DNA from: CAZABP01 sp964483245
GTDB taxonomy: Bacteria > Planctomycetota > UBA1135 > UBA2386
DNA: 15,068 nucleotides
Assembly: GCA_964483245.1 (NCBI GenBank)
Contig: CAZABP010000083.1
Location: forward strand, 1 to 15,068
Reading direction: 5' to 3'
The position numbers were made by a program, and so were the translations under genes. Below are positions 7,242 through 15,068 of the stretch, one piece after another (position 1 is the first letter of the stretch; each line of letters begins with the position of its first letter). Under the pieces are notes generated by a model. That model saw nothing but the letters and a program-made list of their open reading frames with translations. It did not search any database and was not told the origin of the DNA.

Positions 7242-9824
7242 TCACTGGACCTTCCAGCCGCCGATCGTGTGCCGGATCGCGTTCGTCGCGACGAGCCCGG
7301 CCGGGTTCACGGCCTTGCGGGCGTAGTACTGCGAGTAGAACGAGATCCCGATGAACGCCGTGTCGCTCGTGATGCCGAGTGAGGTCGTTGCGTCGCCCGC
7401 TGCGTTGGTCGGCAGCGAGAACACGAGCCAGTGGTCGATGTACGCGGTGCAGCCGGACATCTGCAGGAAGTCGAGCTTCAGCGGCAGCGGGATCCCCGAC
7501 CAGTTCGTCGTGCTCCAGCCGATCACGCACCAGGCGCCGAGCCCGAGGTTCGGGATGCCGCCGGTGAAGTTGTAGATCTGCGTCTCACCGGTCTCCGGCG
7601 TCGAGTTGCCAGCCGTGTGCGTCACGGTCGGGCCGCCGCAGGACGTCCCGATGCTGGTGATCGAGCCGGGCGTGAAGATCCCGTACTCGGCGCGTGCCGT
7701 GCGGTTCGCCGACATCGTGACGTTCAACGTCTGCAGGCCGAGCGGCTGGCCGACGCTGTCGAGCAACCAGCGGCGGAACGTACGCCCCGACGCCGAAGCC
7801 GGCGCCGTGAGCGTCAGTGCCTGGTTGTTCTTGTAGGTGCGCGTGAAGTTCGTGCTGCCGTTCTGCGCCCCGTTGTAATCGGCGACGCTGACCGTGATCG
7901 GGATCCCGGTCGGCACCACGCTCTGCACGGTCAACGTCCGGGCGGGCACGAAGTTGATCGACACCGAGTCGTCGACGCTGCCGATGTCGGGGACGGTCAG
8001 CGTCGCGGTCGAGGCGTTGCTCGTCACGGTTCCGGCCCAGGTACCCGTGAACGAATCCCACAGGTTCGAGCCCTGCACCTTGTTGACCGTCAGCGCGTAG
8101 CCCTGCCGCGGCGTGTACGAACGGTTGAAGTTCGTGCTGCCGTTCTGCGCGCCGTTGCGGTCCATGACGTCGACGGTCACCGGCACCGCCGCGGCGCCGC
8201 TGCTCGTGACGGCGAGGTTGACCCACACTGGTGTGTAGTCGTCGCGGCCGAACCACACGTAGCTGTGCTGCGTGTTGGCGGTCGTCGAGCTGTTGTTGAG
8301 CTGACGCATCGCCGTGCCGATGAACGTCCGCGTGTCGATCGGGCTGGTCGAGACCTGGTGGTAATCGCCCCACCGGGCGCCCGGGGATCCGGCCGTGCCC
8401 GTGCCACTGATGAAGAAGACCGAGTTGCCCGGCCAGCCGGTCGCGTAGTTGTCGACCAGCATCCCGATCCCGGCCGGATGCTGCGTCGTGCTGCTGTAGG
8501 CGAACACGGTGCCCTTGTGGCCGGAGGAGTTGACGTTCGTCGCCGGATAGCCCAGGCAGTCGTTCGCGCTGGCGAAGAACACGTCGTCGTTGGCGAGCAG
8601 GGCGCGGGTCGATGAATTCACGCGAAGCACGCGCACGTACGGCGACGGTCGGCCGGCGCCGTTGGCCGCCGACGACCACAGCCAGCCGGCTTCGCTGCCG
8701 GTGATGTAGCCGGACGCGATCCGGTGGTCATCGAAGCCGAGCCAGTTGTTGCCCGACGGGCGCGGTGCGTTCGACGTCGCGCTCGACCAGGCTGGGACGC
8801 CGATGTCGACGTCGCCGTCACGCGCAGCACCGGCGTCGGTCCAGCGGTAGACGCGCGTCGACGTCGTCGAGTTGTGCGACGCCCAGAGCATGACGGCCTG
8901 CGGGCTCGAGCCGCCCTGCGAGAAGCGGTACGAGTGATTGCCCATCGGCCCGCTGCCGGTCGACCGCAGGTAGTAGCTGAAGCCACCACCGCCGCCGGTC
9001 GCGACCGTGGACAGCGCCTGCCGCATGACCACGCTGTTCACGTAGTTGCTGCCGGCGTCGTAGACGTTCGACGCGATGTACAGATAGCCGGCGGAGAACG
9101 CGATGTCCGGGAAGTCGAACCAGGTCGCTGCGGGCAGCAGCGTGAATGGCGCGGTGTTCCAGTAGCTGGTGAGCCACACGCCGTTCTTCAGGTTGTCGCG
9201 CCCCTGCGCTACGGCGAGGCGGAACCCGCCGCGGCCAGTCGCCGTGTTCTGGCGCCAGTACTGGATGTACCAGACCGTGCAGTCGATCGACGGGATGTAG
9301 ATGACCCGCTGGTCGCAGCAGACGCCGCCGTCGCTGGCCGGGAACTTGGTGTACGGGTTGACATGCGTCCAGGTCATCCCGCTGTCCATCGACAGCGAGC
9401 CGTACGTGTTGCCGGTGCCGAACGCACAGTCTCGGTTCTGTGCCGCGGCCGGCTCGCCTGGGAACAGCAGCGATGCGCCGGACGGGCGCTGATCGCGCGC
9501 GCGGTAGACCGTGAACACGCCGGTCTCCGGCTGGTTGTCGATGTCGCGCAAGGTGACCGGTGCGCTGGCCGGCTGCGGGAGGGCGTCTTCACCGACCGGG
9601 ATGGCCGGCGTCCGCCCCATCGGGGCCGGGTTCATCACGCTGCGCGGCGGCGCCGGGATGTCGATGTCGGGGAGCGTGCGGAAGTCGACCCGTTGCACCG
9701 GCACCGGGCCGGTCCAGGCCGGAGCTGGCATCGGGCCCTGGGCGGAGAGGCCGGGCAATATGGCCGCGGCGAGCGCGAGCGCGGGGTACAGACCCCGTCG
9801 CCGCGTGAGATTGGAAGCAGGCAT
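7242..9824 (-). CDS. secreted sialidase/beta-propeller-like protein with duplicated beta-domain and shared C-terminal module
   Basis: The ATG at 9824 is preceded by AAGGA at a short spacing and begins a classic signal peptide (LTRRR, then a hydrophobic core ending GLSA before Q29), giving 860 residues. The central region (about 100-535) contains a perfect Asp-box, SMDSGMTW (145-152), and a segment GGVCCDQRVIYIPSIDC (166-182) of a kind seen in exported sialidase-like proteins, suggesting a beta-propeller. Only one good Asp-box is seen and no sialidase arginine triad could be assigned, so enzymatic activity is unproven. Residues 549-631 and 640-715 are a duplicated beta-domain, each copy carrying NGAQNGSTNF (557-566 and 651-660). 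The second copy ends in a bacterial-repeat-like pattern with FRRWLL and ARAEYG. The last 100 residues (about 757-856, with C792 and IGISFYSQ at 825-832) match the C-terminal module of the neighbouring peptidases. The protein is probably extracellular or cell-surface. Confidence 0.8.
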   Translation of the reverse strand: MPASNLTRRRGLYPALALAAAILPGLSAQGPMPAPAWTGPVPVQRVDFRTLPDIDIPAPPRSVMNPAPMGRTPAIPVGEDALPQPASAPVTLRDIDNQPETGVFTVYRARDQRPSGASLLFPGEPAAAQNRDCAFGTGNTYGSLSMDSGMTWTHVNPYTKFPASDGGVCCDQRVIYIPSIDCTVWYIQYWRQNTATGRGGFRLAVAQGRDNLKNGVWLTSYWNTAPFTLLPAATWFDFPDIAFSAGYLYIASNVYDAGSNYVNSVVMRQALSTVATGGGGGFSYYLRSTGSGPMGNHSYRFSQGGSSPQAVMLWASHNSTTSTRVYRWTDAGAARDGDVDIGVPAWSSATSNAPRPSGNNWLGFDDHRIASGYITGSEAGWLWSSAANGAGRPSPYVRVLRVNSSTRALLANDDVFFASANDCLGYPATNVNSSGHKGTVFAYSSTTQHPAGIGMLVDNYATGWPGNSVFFISGTGTAGSPGARWGDYHQVSTSPIDTRTFIGTAMRQLNNSSTTANTQHSYVWFGRDDYTPVWVNLAVTSSGAAAVPVTVDVMDRNGAQNGSTNFNRSYTPRQGYALTVNKVQGSNLWDSFTGTWAGTVTSNASTATLTVPDIGSVDDSVSINFVPARTLTVQSVVPTGIPITVSVADYNGAQNGSTNFTRTYKNNQALTLTAPASASGRTFRRWLLDSVGQPLGLQTLNVTMSANRTARAEYGIFTPGSITSIGTSCGGPTVTHTAGNSTPETGETQIYNFTGGIPNLGLGAWCVIGWSTTNWSGIPLPLKLDFLQMSGCTAYIDHWLVFSLPTNAAGDATTSLGITSDTAFIGISFYSQYYARKAVNPAGLVATNAIRHTIGGWKVQ
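7844..8150 (-). repeat. 25-bp direct repeat marking an internal domain duplication
   Basis: Bases 7844-7868 and 8126-8150 are identical, and the similarity continues for several bases beyond. The offset is 282 bp, exactly 94 codons. The repeat encodes the NGAQNGSTNF segment of the two beta-domains in the secreted protein at 7242-9824. The rest of the two units has diverged, so the duplication is old while this segment has been kept. Confidence 0.7.
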
Positions 9825-9991
9825 GTGTCGATCCTTGCTGACGAGACGGGTGGCAGGGGAAGCGGCAGGATCGGTGGCGCTCGCTGCGCCGCAAGCCGGA
9901 GGGGGGGAGAGGCCCCTGGGACCGGAGAGGGGGATGTCGATGGGGCCCTGCGAGCCAGATTCCGGAGGGGCGCGGGAGTGGCTCACTGACC
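9825..9991. other. 167-bp G-rich spacer between two secreted-protein genes
   Basis: The spacer holds three copies of CCGGAG followed by G-rich sequence on the + strand (near 9897, 9922 and 9962), that is, C-rich on the transcribed strand. There is a weak GGCCCC (9911-9916) and GGGGCC (9942-9947) pairing across a 25-base loop. It should contain the 3' end of the peptidase transcript and possibly a promoter for the gene starting at 9824, but I cannot point to either with confidence. Confidence 0.4.
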
Positions 9992-12946
9992 TCAGTCGAG
10001 CGCGATGACCAGCCCGTAGTCGAGCCCGAGAGTTCCCATCGTCGCCGTTGCCGACGTCAGTTCGAACAGGCGCGCGATGCGGAGGCCGGATGGTGCGGGC
10101 ATCACCAGCCGCGCGCCGGTCGAGAGAGTCAACGGGTATGGCACCCGCCCCGGGTCCACGCCGATCGCCTGGCCATACCACGCGAATCCGATCCAGATCG
10201 GGTGGTACGGCCAACCGATCGCGGGAAGCGTGAAGTTCCCGAACGCGTCCGAGACCGCGTTCGCCGAATACAGCCATCCGAACAGGTCGACCTGCACCGG
10301 GGCGCAGAAGCCGAACTGCAGGTTCGCCGGCGCAGTGGTGAGCCAGAACGCCGCGGGCTGATTCTCCCGCGCGCGCACTCCGCCCAGCGTCAGCGTGTGT
10401 TGCCCAGCCAGCTTCGAGGTCGTTGCGGCCATCGTCGCGCCGAAGACCGATGGCTGACCCTTGTTCAAGCAGCCCGAGCCGTACGGGACGTGGATCGCAG
10501 ATCCGATGTCGCCGGTGCCTGCCACGGCGTCCGCAAACGTGACGCTCGGAGAACTCGTACCGGAGATGCGCATCTCCCACAGGAAGTCGGCACCCGCCGG
10601 TTTGGCATACGGACTGGTCGGGATCCGGAAGCTGAATGGCGCTGGGATCGACGGTGGCGTGGCGGCCCAGCCGGGCATCTGGAACGTCCCGTTCGCGACC
10701 AGCGTGCGCGGACCGCTGTAGTTCGACAAGAATGCGCTGCCAAACGAATCGTAGCTGCCGGGACCGAAGTAGAGCTGCAGCGTGAGCGCCTTCGGTGCGC
10801 TGCCTGCCGCGGTGCCATCGCGCCGGAAGTTCAGTCCGGTGATCGTCTTCGCCAGCGCATGCAGGTCGCCATGAACCTGCATGTAGCTGTGCTGGCTTGC
10901 GCCGCCGAACGGGAACGTATTGCTGCTGTTCTGCTCGTCGGTCTGCGCCGCTGGTGGGCTGATCGCGTACGGTGCGGCGCCGCCGCTGCACACCAGTCCG
11001 GCTGGATTCGGCAGCATGCGCTTGACGCACGCAGCGGTCAGCTGGGCACAGTGCGGCGTGCCGTTGCCGAGGTTGCCGTCGGTGTCGTCGATCAGGTACA
11101 CCTCGCGCACCGCGGTCGGCTGGTTCGTCGCATCCGCGACGATCGAAGGGAGGATGATCTCAGCCGCCATCTTCGCGCCGAACGCCGTGCTGCCGTACTT
11201 GGCGATCAGGTTGGTGCGGACGTCCCACGCCCAGCCCATCCAGGTTTCACCTTGCTGGTGGACACCGCCACCGGCCGGGTACGTGCGCGTGTTCAGCGCC
11301 GAGCGGATGTCCGCACCGCTGTAGTAGAAGTTCGGGCCGAGCCGCGGCTGGCCACTGTGAAAGGTGCCGACGATGTCGCCCCAGCCCTCGGACAGGCCGT
11401 CGGTCTGCGAGATGCCGCCGTACCAGTGGTCGAGGCCGTGACCCCATTCGTGCTCGACGACGGTCCGGTAGGCCGTGTTGACGCAGTTGCTGGGCCCGGT
11501 GCCGGACTCGCGGTAGAACGAGATCACGTTTCCGTTCGGGTTGAAGGTCGCGTTGCAGGCGAGATTCTCATTGACGCTCGCTTGCAGCGTGTTGGCAGCC
11601 GGTGGGAGCGCAGCACCGATCAGGCCTGCGACGTATTCGTGGACCCGGTCGACGAGGTGGTGCGTCGTCGTCTGCGCCTGGTCGTACTCTGCGGCGCCCG
11701 TGGCGAGCAGTGTGATCGTGGCTGGTGTACCGGGCGTGACCGTCGGCAGGACCAGCAGCTTCGTACCGAAGCCGGGGGCCGGCACGAGATCCGCGAGGTG
11801 CCTCGAGTTGACGAACTCGATCCGGATCTGAACCGGGACTACGCCGGGGTGGGGGATGTCGAAGTTGCCCGCGTCGTCCGTGACCGCGAAGGCACCGGTC
11901 GACGGGATCACGACGCGCACGCCGCTCAGCGGGACCAGCGACAGCGCAGGCAGCGACGGAACGCGGCGGTTGTCGAGCGACAGGTTGACGTAGCCACGCA
12001 GCGTGCCGCTGACGTTCACTGCACCCGGGACCGGCGTGCCGGCGGCGACGATCGCGTCCAATGCCGCAGGTCTCGTGCTGGCACGCAGCGCATGCGCAAG
12101 TGCTGCCCGCGCGAGCGTGGCGGACGGTTTCGGCTCATGACCGCAGCCGGCGAAACACTCGTGCAGGTCGTTGCAGTACTGCAGCACCTGACCGGTGCGG
12201 GCGTCGACATAGCTGCGCCCCGCTATTCGCTGCGTCGGGGCGTCGATCCGGACCTCCCAGGCCAGGCGCGGGGTCGTTGGCATCGCCAGCTCGGTGTCCG
12301 CCCAGATCACGAGGCGGACCCGCGGCAGCAGCCGCAGCGGGCCGGCGGCCGGCGTGGCGCCGGCTTCGCGGCATGCGATCGCGAGCGCGGCGTCGGCGCT
12401 GATCGCAGGGTTCGGATCGAAGTTCGTTGGGATCGCGACGGCGCGCGAGCCGAACAGCGAGAGGACCCCGACGTCGTGGATGCGGATGTCGGCGCGGCCG
12501 GAGATGACCTCGAGGCCGTTCCACAGCTGGTCGTAGACGAAGACGTGGACGCGACGGATCTTCTGGCCGATCCGCTCGACGAAGGTCGAGTCACCGCGGC
12601 CGAGCAGCTGCTCGTATCGCTGCAGCGTTGCCTGCGCGAACTGGCGTGCATCGGCGATCTGGTCGATGCGCCGCTCCGCGAGGCGAAGTCCGGGGCCCCA
12701 GATCGCGCTCGGCGTGCCGGTCGCCGCGTTCCATTCGACCTGCCAGGAGCCGTGGACGCGCTCGAACGTGCGCCACGCAGCCTCCGTGCGTCGTGCCGCG
12801 GTCGTGCCCTCCTGCGCTGGCGCAGCGCCACGTTGCGCCAAGACCGACTGCGCCGGCGCCAGTGTGAAGAGGACGCCGAGACTCGCCGCGACTGTGAAGG
12901 TATCGACCATCCGCGGGACTGGACGATCGAGCCTGCGACGCGTCAA
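9992..12946 (-). CDS. secreted fungalysin-like (M36-type) zinc metallopeptidase, multidomain
   Basis: The protein has 984 residues from the TTG at 12946. An ATG at 12910 is the alternative, but it would leave a signal peptide with no positive charge; the longer form has RRR and further arginines before the hydrophobic core (about 15-37, ending SVLA before Q38). Neither start has a clear ribosome binding site. Residues 55-255 resemble an FTP/PepSY propeptide (GSWQVEWNAATGTP at 66-79, YVDARTGQVLQY at 246-257), which normally inhibits the protease and is removed. A carboxypeptidase-regulatory-like beta-domain follows (about 312-380). The catalytic core has HEWGH (499-503), with third ligand E520 in LSEGWGD, and a family-typical DDTDGNLGNGTPH (620-632). 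Residues 660-870 form a beta-sandwich-like region, then the shared C-terminal module (about 880-951) and a tail ending DYGLVIALD. It is expected to cut extracellular proteins; the substrate is unknown. Confidence 0.85.
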   Translation of the reverse strand: MTRRRLDRPVPRMVDTFTVAASLGVLFTLAPAQSVLAQRGAAPAQEGTTAARRTEAAWRTFERVHGSWQVEWNAATGTPSAIWGPGLRLAERRIDQIADARQFAQATLQRYEQLLGRGDSTFVERIGQKIRRVHVFVYDQLWNGLEVISGRADIRIHDVGVLSLFGSRAVAIPTNFDPNPAISADAALAIACREAGATPAAGPLRLLPRVRLVIWADTELAMPTTPRLAWEVRIDAPTQRIAGRSYVDARTGQVLQYCNDLHECFAGCGHEPKPSATLARAALAHALRASTRPAALDAIVAAGTPVPGAVNVSGTLRGYVNLSLDNRRVPSLPALSLVPLSGVRVVIPSTGAFAVTDDAGNFDIPHPGVVPVQIRIEFVNSRHLADLVPAPGFGTKLLVLPTVTPGTPATITLLATGAAEYDQAQTTTHHLVDRVHEYVAGLIGAALPPAANTLQASVNENLACNATFNPNGNVISFYRESGTGPSNCVNTAYRTVVEHEWGHGLDHWYGGISQTDGLSEGWGDIVGTFHSGQPRLGPNFYYSGADIRSALNTRTYPAGGGVHQQGETWMGWAWDVRTNLIAKYGSTAFGAKMAAEIILPSIVADATNQPTAVREVYLIDDTDGNLGNGTPHCAQLTAACVKRMLPNPAGLVCSGGAAPYAISPPAAQTDEQNSSNTFPFGGASQHSYMQVHGDLHALAKTITGLNFRRDGTAAGSAPKALTLQLYFGPGSYDSFGSAFLSNYSGPRTLVANGTFQMPGWAATPPSIPAPFSFRIPTSPYAKPAGADFLWEMRISGTSSPSVTFADAVAGTGDIGSAIHVPYGSGCLNKGQPSVFGATMAATTSKLAGQHTLTLGGVRARENQPAAFWLTTAPANLQFGFCAPVQVDLFGWLYSANAVSDAFGNFTLPAIGWPYHPIWIGFAWYGQAIGVDPGRVPYPLTLSTGARLVMPAPSGLRIARLFELTSATATMGTLGLDYGLVIALD
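11438..11452 (-). other. zinc-binding HEWGH active-site motif of the full-length peptidase
   Basis: These bases encode HEWGH (residues 499-503), the HExxH zinc site of gluzincin-type peptidases. The likely third ligand, E520, lies 17 residues after the second histidine in LSEGWGD. All three ligands and the catalytic glutamate are intact, so this copy should be active. Confidence 0.85.
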
Positions 12947-12972
12947 TGAACCAACCGCACAAATGCGCGACA

Positions 12973-12997
12973 GCGCCGCCGGTCATCCCGGCGGCGC
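12973..12997 (-). terminator. perfect hairpin after the upstream peptidase gene
   Basis: GCGCCGCCGG (12973-12982) and CCGGCGGCGC (12988-12997) form a perfect 10-bp stem with a five-base loop. It lies about 40 bases after the stop codon of the peptidase gene ending at 13037 and before the start of the next peptidase. There is no T-run directly after it on the minus strand, only ATTT about ten bases on. It suggests that the two peptidase genes are at least partly transcribed apart. Confidence 0.55.
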
Positions 12998-13036
12998 CGT
13001 CGTCTCTGTCATCACCGCGTGTGCGGCGTGTCGCGC

Positions 13037-15068
13037 TCAGTCCAGGCCGATCACGAGGCCGTAGTCGATACCCAGCGTGCCGGTCGTCGCCGAGCCGCTG
13101 GTTGTGTTGTAGAGCCGCGCGATCTGGAGTCCGCCCGGGGCCGGCATCGCGATCCGCGCGCCGGTCGACAGGATCAGCGGGAACGGGATCTTGCCGGCGT
13201 CGAAGCCGATCCCCTGCGCGTACCAGTTGAACCCGATCCATGCCGGATTGAACGCCCAGCTCAACACGGGCAGCGTGAAGTTGCCGCTCGCGTCCGAGGT
13301 CGTGCCGGCCGAGTAGAGCCACCCACCCAGGTCGACCTGGATCGGCGCGCACAGCCCGGAGGGGATGTTGGCGGCGGTCGGCGTCAGCCAGACCGCGACC
13401 GAGTTGGACGCGCGCGCCCGCAGGCCACCGAGTGTCAGCGTGTGCGTGCCCAGCTTCTTCGACGACGTCGCCGCCATCGTCGCCGTGAACGCCAGCGTCT
13501 GTCCGGTCGCGATGCAACCGCTGCCGTACGTGCTGTGTGTCGCGTTGCCGACATCACCCAGCCCGCTGACGGCGTCGGCGTACAGCGAGTTCGAGGCCGT
13601 CATCGCGGTGGTACGGATCTCCCACAGGAAGTCGGCTGCGCCGTTCCAGGCATACGGGGCGATCGTCGGGATCCGGAAGCTGAAGCCTGCCGGTGCCGAC
13701 GGCGGCGCCGCGGTCCAACCGGGCATCGCGACTGCCGTGTTGCGCACCAGCGTCCGGGTGCCGGTGTAGTTGGCGAGGTAGTTCGTGCCGAACGACTCGT
13801 AGCTGCCCGGGCCGAACCACATCTGCATCGTGATCGTCTTGCCGGTGTAGCTGGCGTTCGCGGCGAGCGTGCCGTCACGGCGGAAGTTGATCGCGGTGAT
13901 CGACTTCGACTTGCCACGCAGATCGCCGTGCACCTGCATGTAGGTGTGCGTGGCGGAGCTGCCGAACGGGAACGTGTTGTTGCTGTTCTGCTCGTCGGCC
14001 AGCGCCTGCGCCGGGCTGACCAGGTACGGCGCCGTCGTGCCGCTGCACGAGACGCCGGCCGGGATCGGCAGCGCGCGCTTGGTGCAGGCAGCGTTCAGCT
14101 GGATGCAGTGCGGCGTGCCATTGCCGAGGTTGCCGTCGGTGTCGTCGAGCAGATAGACCTCGCGCACCGCATTCGGCTGATTCGTCGCATTCGCGATGAT
14201 CGTCGGAATGATGATCTCGGCCGCCATCTTGGCACCGACCGGCGTGCTGCCGTACTTGGCGATCAGGTTGGTCCGCACGTCCCACGCCCAACCCATCCAG
14301 GTCTCACCCTGCTGGTGGACACCGCCACCGGCCGGATACGTGCGCGTGTTCAGCGCCGAACGGACGTCGGTGCCGGTGTAGTAGAAGTTCGGACCGAGCC
14401 GCGGCTGGCCGCTGTGGAACGTGCCGAGGATGTCACCCCAGCCTTCGGACAGACCGTCGGTCTGGTTGATCCCGCCGTACCAGTTGTCGAGGCCATGGCC
14501 CCACTCGTGCTGGACGACGGTCTGGTAGGCCGTGTTGACGCAGCTGCTGGTCCCGTTGTCGCGGTAGAACGACATCAGGTTGCTGCCGGAGCTGTAGGTC
14601 GCGTTGCAGGCCGAGTTGACGTTGACGTTCGACGTCACGGCGTTGCTGGCGGCCGGCAGGCTGGCGCCGATCAGCTCGGCGACGAACTCATGGATTGCGT
14701 CGACGAGGTACTGCGTCGTCGTCTGCGACTGGTCGAACTCCGCGGCAGTCGACGTCAGCAGCGTGATCGTCGCCGGCGTGCCCGGAGTCACGGTCGGCGT
14801 GCTCAGCAGCTTGGTGCCGAAGCCGCTCGCCGGCGTGATGTTGGCGATGTGACGCGCGTTGACGAACTCGATCCGGATCTGGACCGCGGTCGTGCCTGGG
14901 TGCGTGATGTTGAAGTTGCCACTGTCGTCGGTGATCGCAAACGCGCCGGTCGACGGGATCGTGACGCGGACGCCGGTCAACGGGACCAGCGACAGCGTCG
15001 GCAGCGACGGGCTGCGGCGGTTGTCGAGCGACAGGTTGACGTAGCCGCGCAGCAGGCCGACGACGTTG
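13037..15068 (-). CDS. second fungalysin-like (M36-type) metallopeptidase, paralogue of the downstream gene; 5' end outside window
   Basis: The open frame continues through the right edge of the window: the last 30 codons read NVVGLLRGYVNLSLDNRR, matching residues 311-328 of the neighbouring peptidase, so the apparent ATG at 14980 is internal. The visible part begins in the carboxypeptidase-regulatory-like domain and contains the whole catalytic core: HEWGH at 14495-14509, then the SEGWGD third-ligand motif and DDTDGNLGNGTPH. It goes on with the beta-sandwich region, the shared C-terminal module (about 13140-13355, with C followed by IGFNWYAQ) and the tail DYGLVIGLD. The missing part should be a signal peptide and FTP-type propeptide of about 310 residues, by comparison with the paralogue. 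The zinc site is intact. Stop codons of the two copies are 3,045 bp apart, consistent with a tandem gene duplication. Confidence 0.9.
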   Translation of the reverse strand, partial: NVVGLLRGYVNLSLDNRRSPSLPTLSLVPLTGVRVTIPSTGAFAITDDSGNFNITHPGTTAVQIRIEFVNARHIANITPASGFGTKLLSTPTVTPGTPATITLLTSTAAEFDQSQTTTQYLVDAIHEFVAELIGASLPAASNAVTSNVNVNSACNATYSSGSNLMSFYRDNGTSSCVNTAYQTVVQHEWGHGLDNWYGGINQTDGLSEGWGDILGTFHSGQPRLGPNFYYTGTDVRSALNTRTYPAGGGVHQQGETWMGWAWDVRTNLIAKYGSTPVGAKMAAEIIIPTIIANATNQPNAVREVYLLDDTDGNLGNGTPHCIQLNAACTKRALPIPAGVSCSGTTAPYLVSPAQALADEQNSNNTFPFGSSATHTYMQVHGDLRGKSKSITAINFRRDGTLAANASYTGKTITMQMWFGPGSYESFGTNYLANYTGTRTLVRNTAVAMPGWTAAPPSAPAGFSFRIPTIAPYAWNGAADFLWEIRTTAMTASNSLYADAVSGLGDVGNATHSTYGSGCIATGQTLAFTATMAATSSKKLGTHTLTLGGLRARASNSVAVWLTPTAANIPSGLCAPIQVDLGGWLYSAGTTSDASGNFTLPVLSWAFNPAWIGFNWYAQGIGFDAGKIPFPLILSTGARIAMPAPGGLQIARLYNTTSGSATTGTLGIDYGLVIGLD
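14495..14509 (-). other. zinc-binding HEWGH active-site motif of the partial peptidase
   Basis: These bases encode HEWGH, identical to the site in the downstream paralogue. Four residues on, this copy has N (GLDNWYGG) where the other has H (GLDHWYGG). The third-ligand glutamate in LSEGWGD is also present. Confidence 0.85.

Noticed and set aside
7221..7247. CAGTGA/TCACTG inverted repeat at the stop codon of the sialidase-like gene
   Set aside because: Only six base pairs across a 15-base loop, no better than chance in this sequence.
9825..11030. Upstream extension of the sialidase-like protein to 11030
   Set aside because: It overlaps the peptidase gene in another frame and has no signal; the ATG at 9824 has a ribosome binding site and a textbook signal peptide.
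10202..12949. 915-codon plus-strand open frame opposite the full-length peptidase
   Set aside because: Low-complexity Arg/Ala/Val-rich translation, antisense to a gene with an intact zinc site and many recognisable domains.
14980..15068. ATG at 14980 as the true start of the partial peptidase
   Set aside because: The open frame continues to the window edge with clear similarity to the paralogue (GYVNLSLDNRR), so the gene begins outside the window.

Overview
This is a very GC-rich, gene-dense bacterial window with nine protein-coding genes, two of them cut by the window edges, and no RNA gene, CRISPR array or transposase that I can see. The three proteins on the right are large, secreted and multidomain. 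They end in a beta-rich C-terminal module of the kind I associate with marine Planctomycetota. That assignment is an inference from family resemblance; there is no rRNA or other marker here to confirm it.

Left block (1-4759, + strand): a tightly packed run of four genes. It holds the C-terminal end of a CutA-like protein, an SLC13/DASS-type carboxylate or anion transporter, a polytopic membrane protein resembling GT-C (family 39-like) glycosyltransferases, and an exported or lipoprotein-like protein of unknown function. Each stop codon overlaps the next gene, so the four are probably one translationally coupled operon. No single pathway joining them is evident.

Middle block (4760-7241): a ComM/YifB-type AAA+ ATPase on the minus strand is divergent from a small membrane-anchored protein on the plus strand. 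The soluble part of the small protein is built of about four 23-residue repeats. Strong hairpins lie in both convergent gaps (4777-4826 and 7093-7123). A separate imperfect inverted repeat of 71 bp sits at 7136-7206.

Right block (7242-15068, - strand): three consecutive exported proteins. In transcription order they are a fungalysin-like (M36-type) zinc metallopeptidase with its 5' end outside the window, a second full-length paralogue of the same peptidase, and an 860-residue protein with a sialidase-type Asp-box and a duplicated beta-domain. The two peptidases are a tandem duplication with a period of about 3.05 kb. They differ at many silent positions while the catalytic core is almost unchanged. 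All three proteins share a C-terminal module that may be a surface-attachment or sorting domain. Together they look like a secreted degradative or surface-protein cluster, although hairpins and gaps of 90-167 bp suggest the genes may be transcribed separately.
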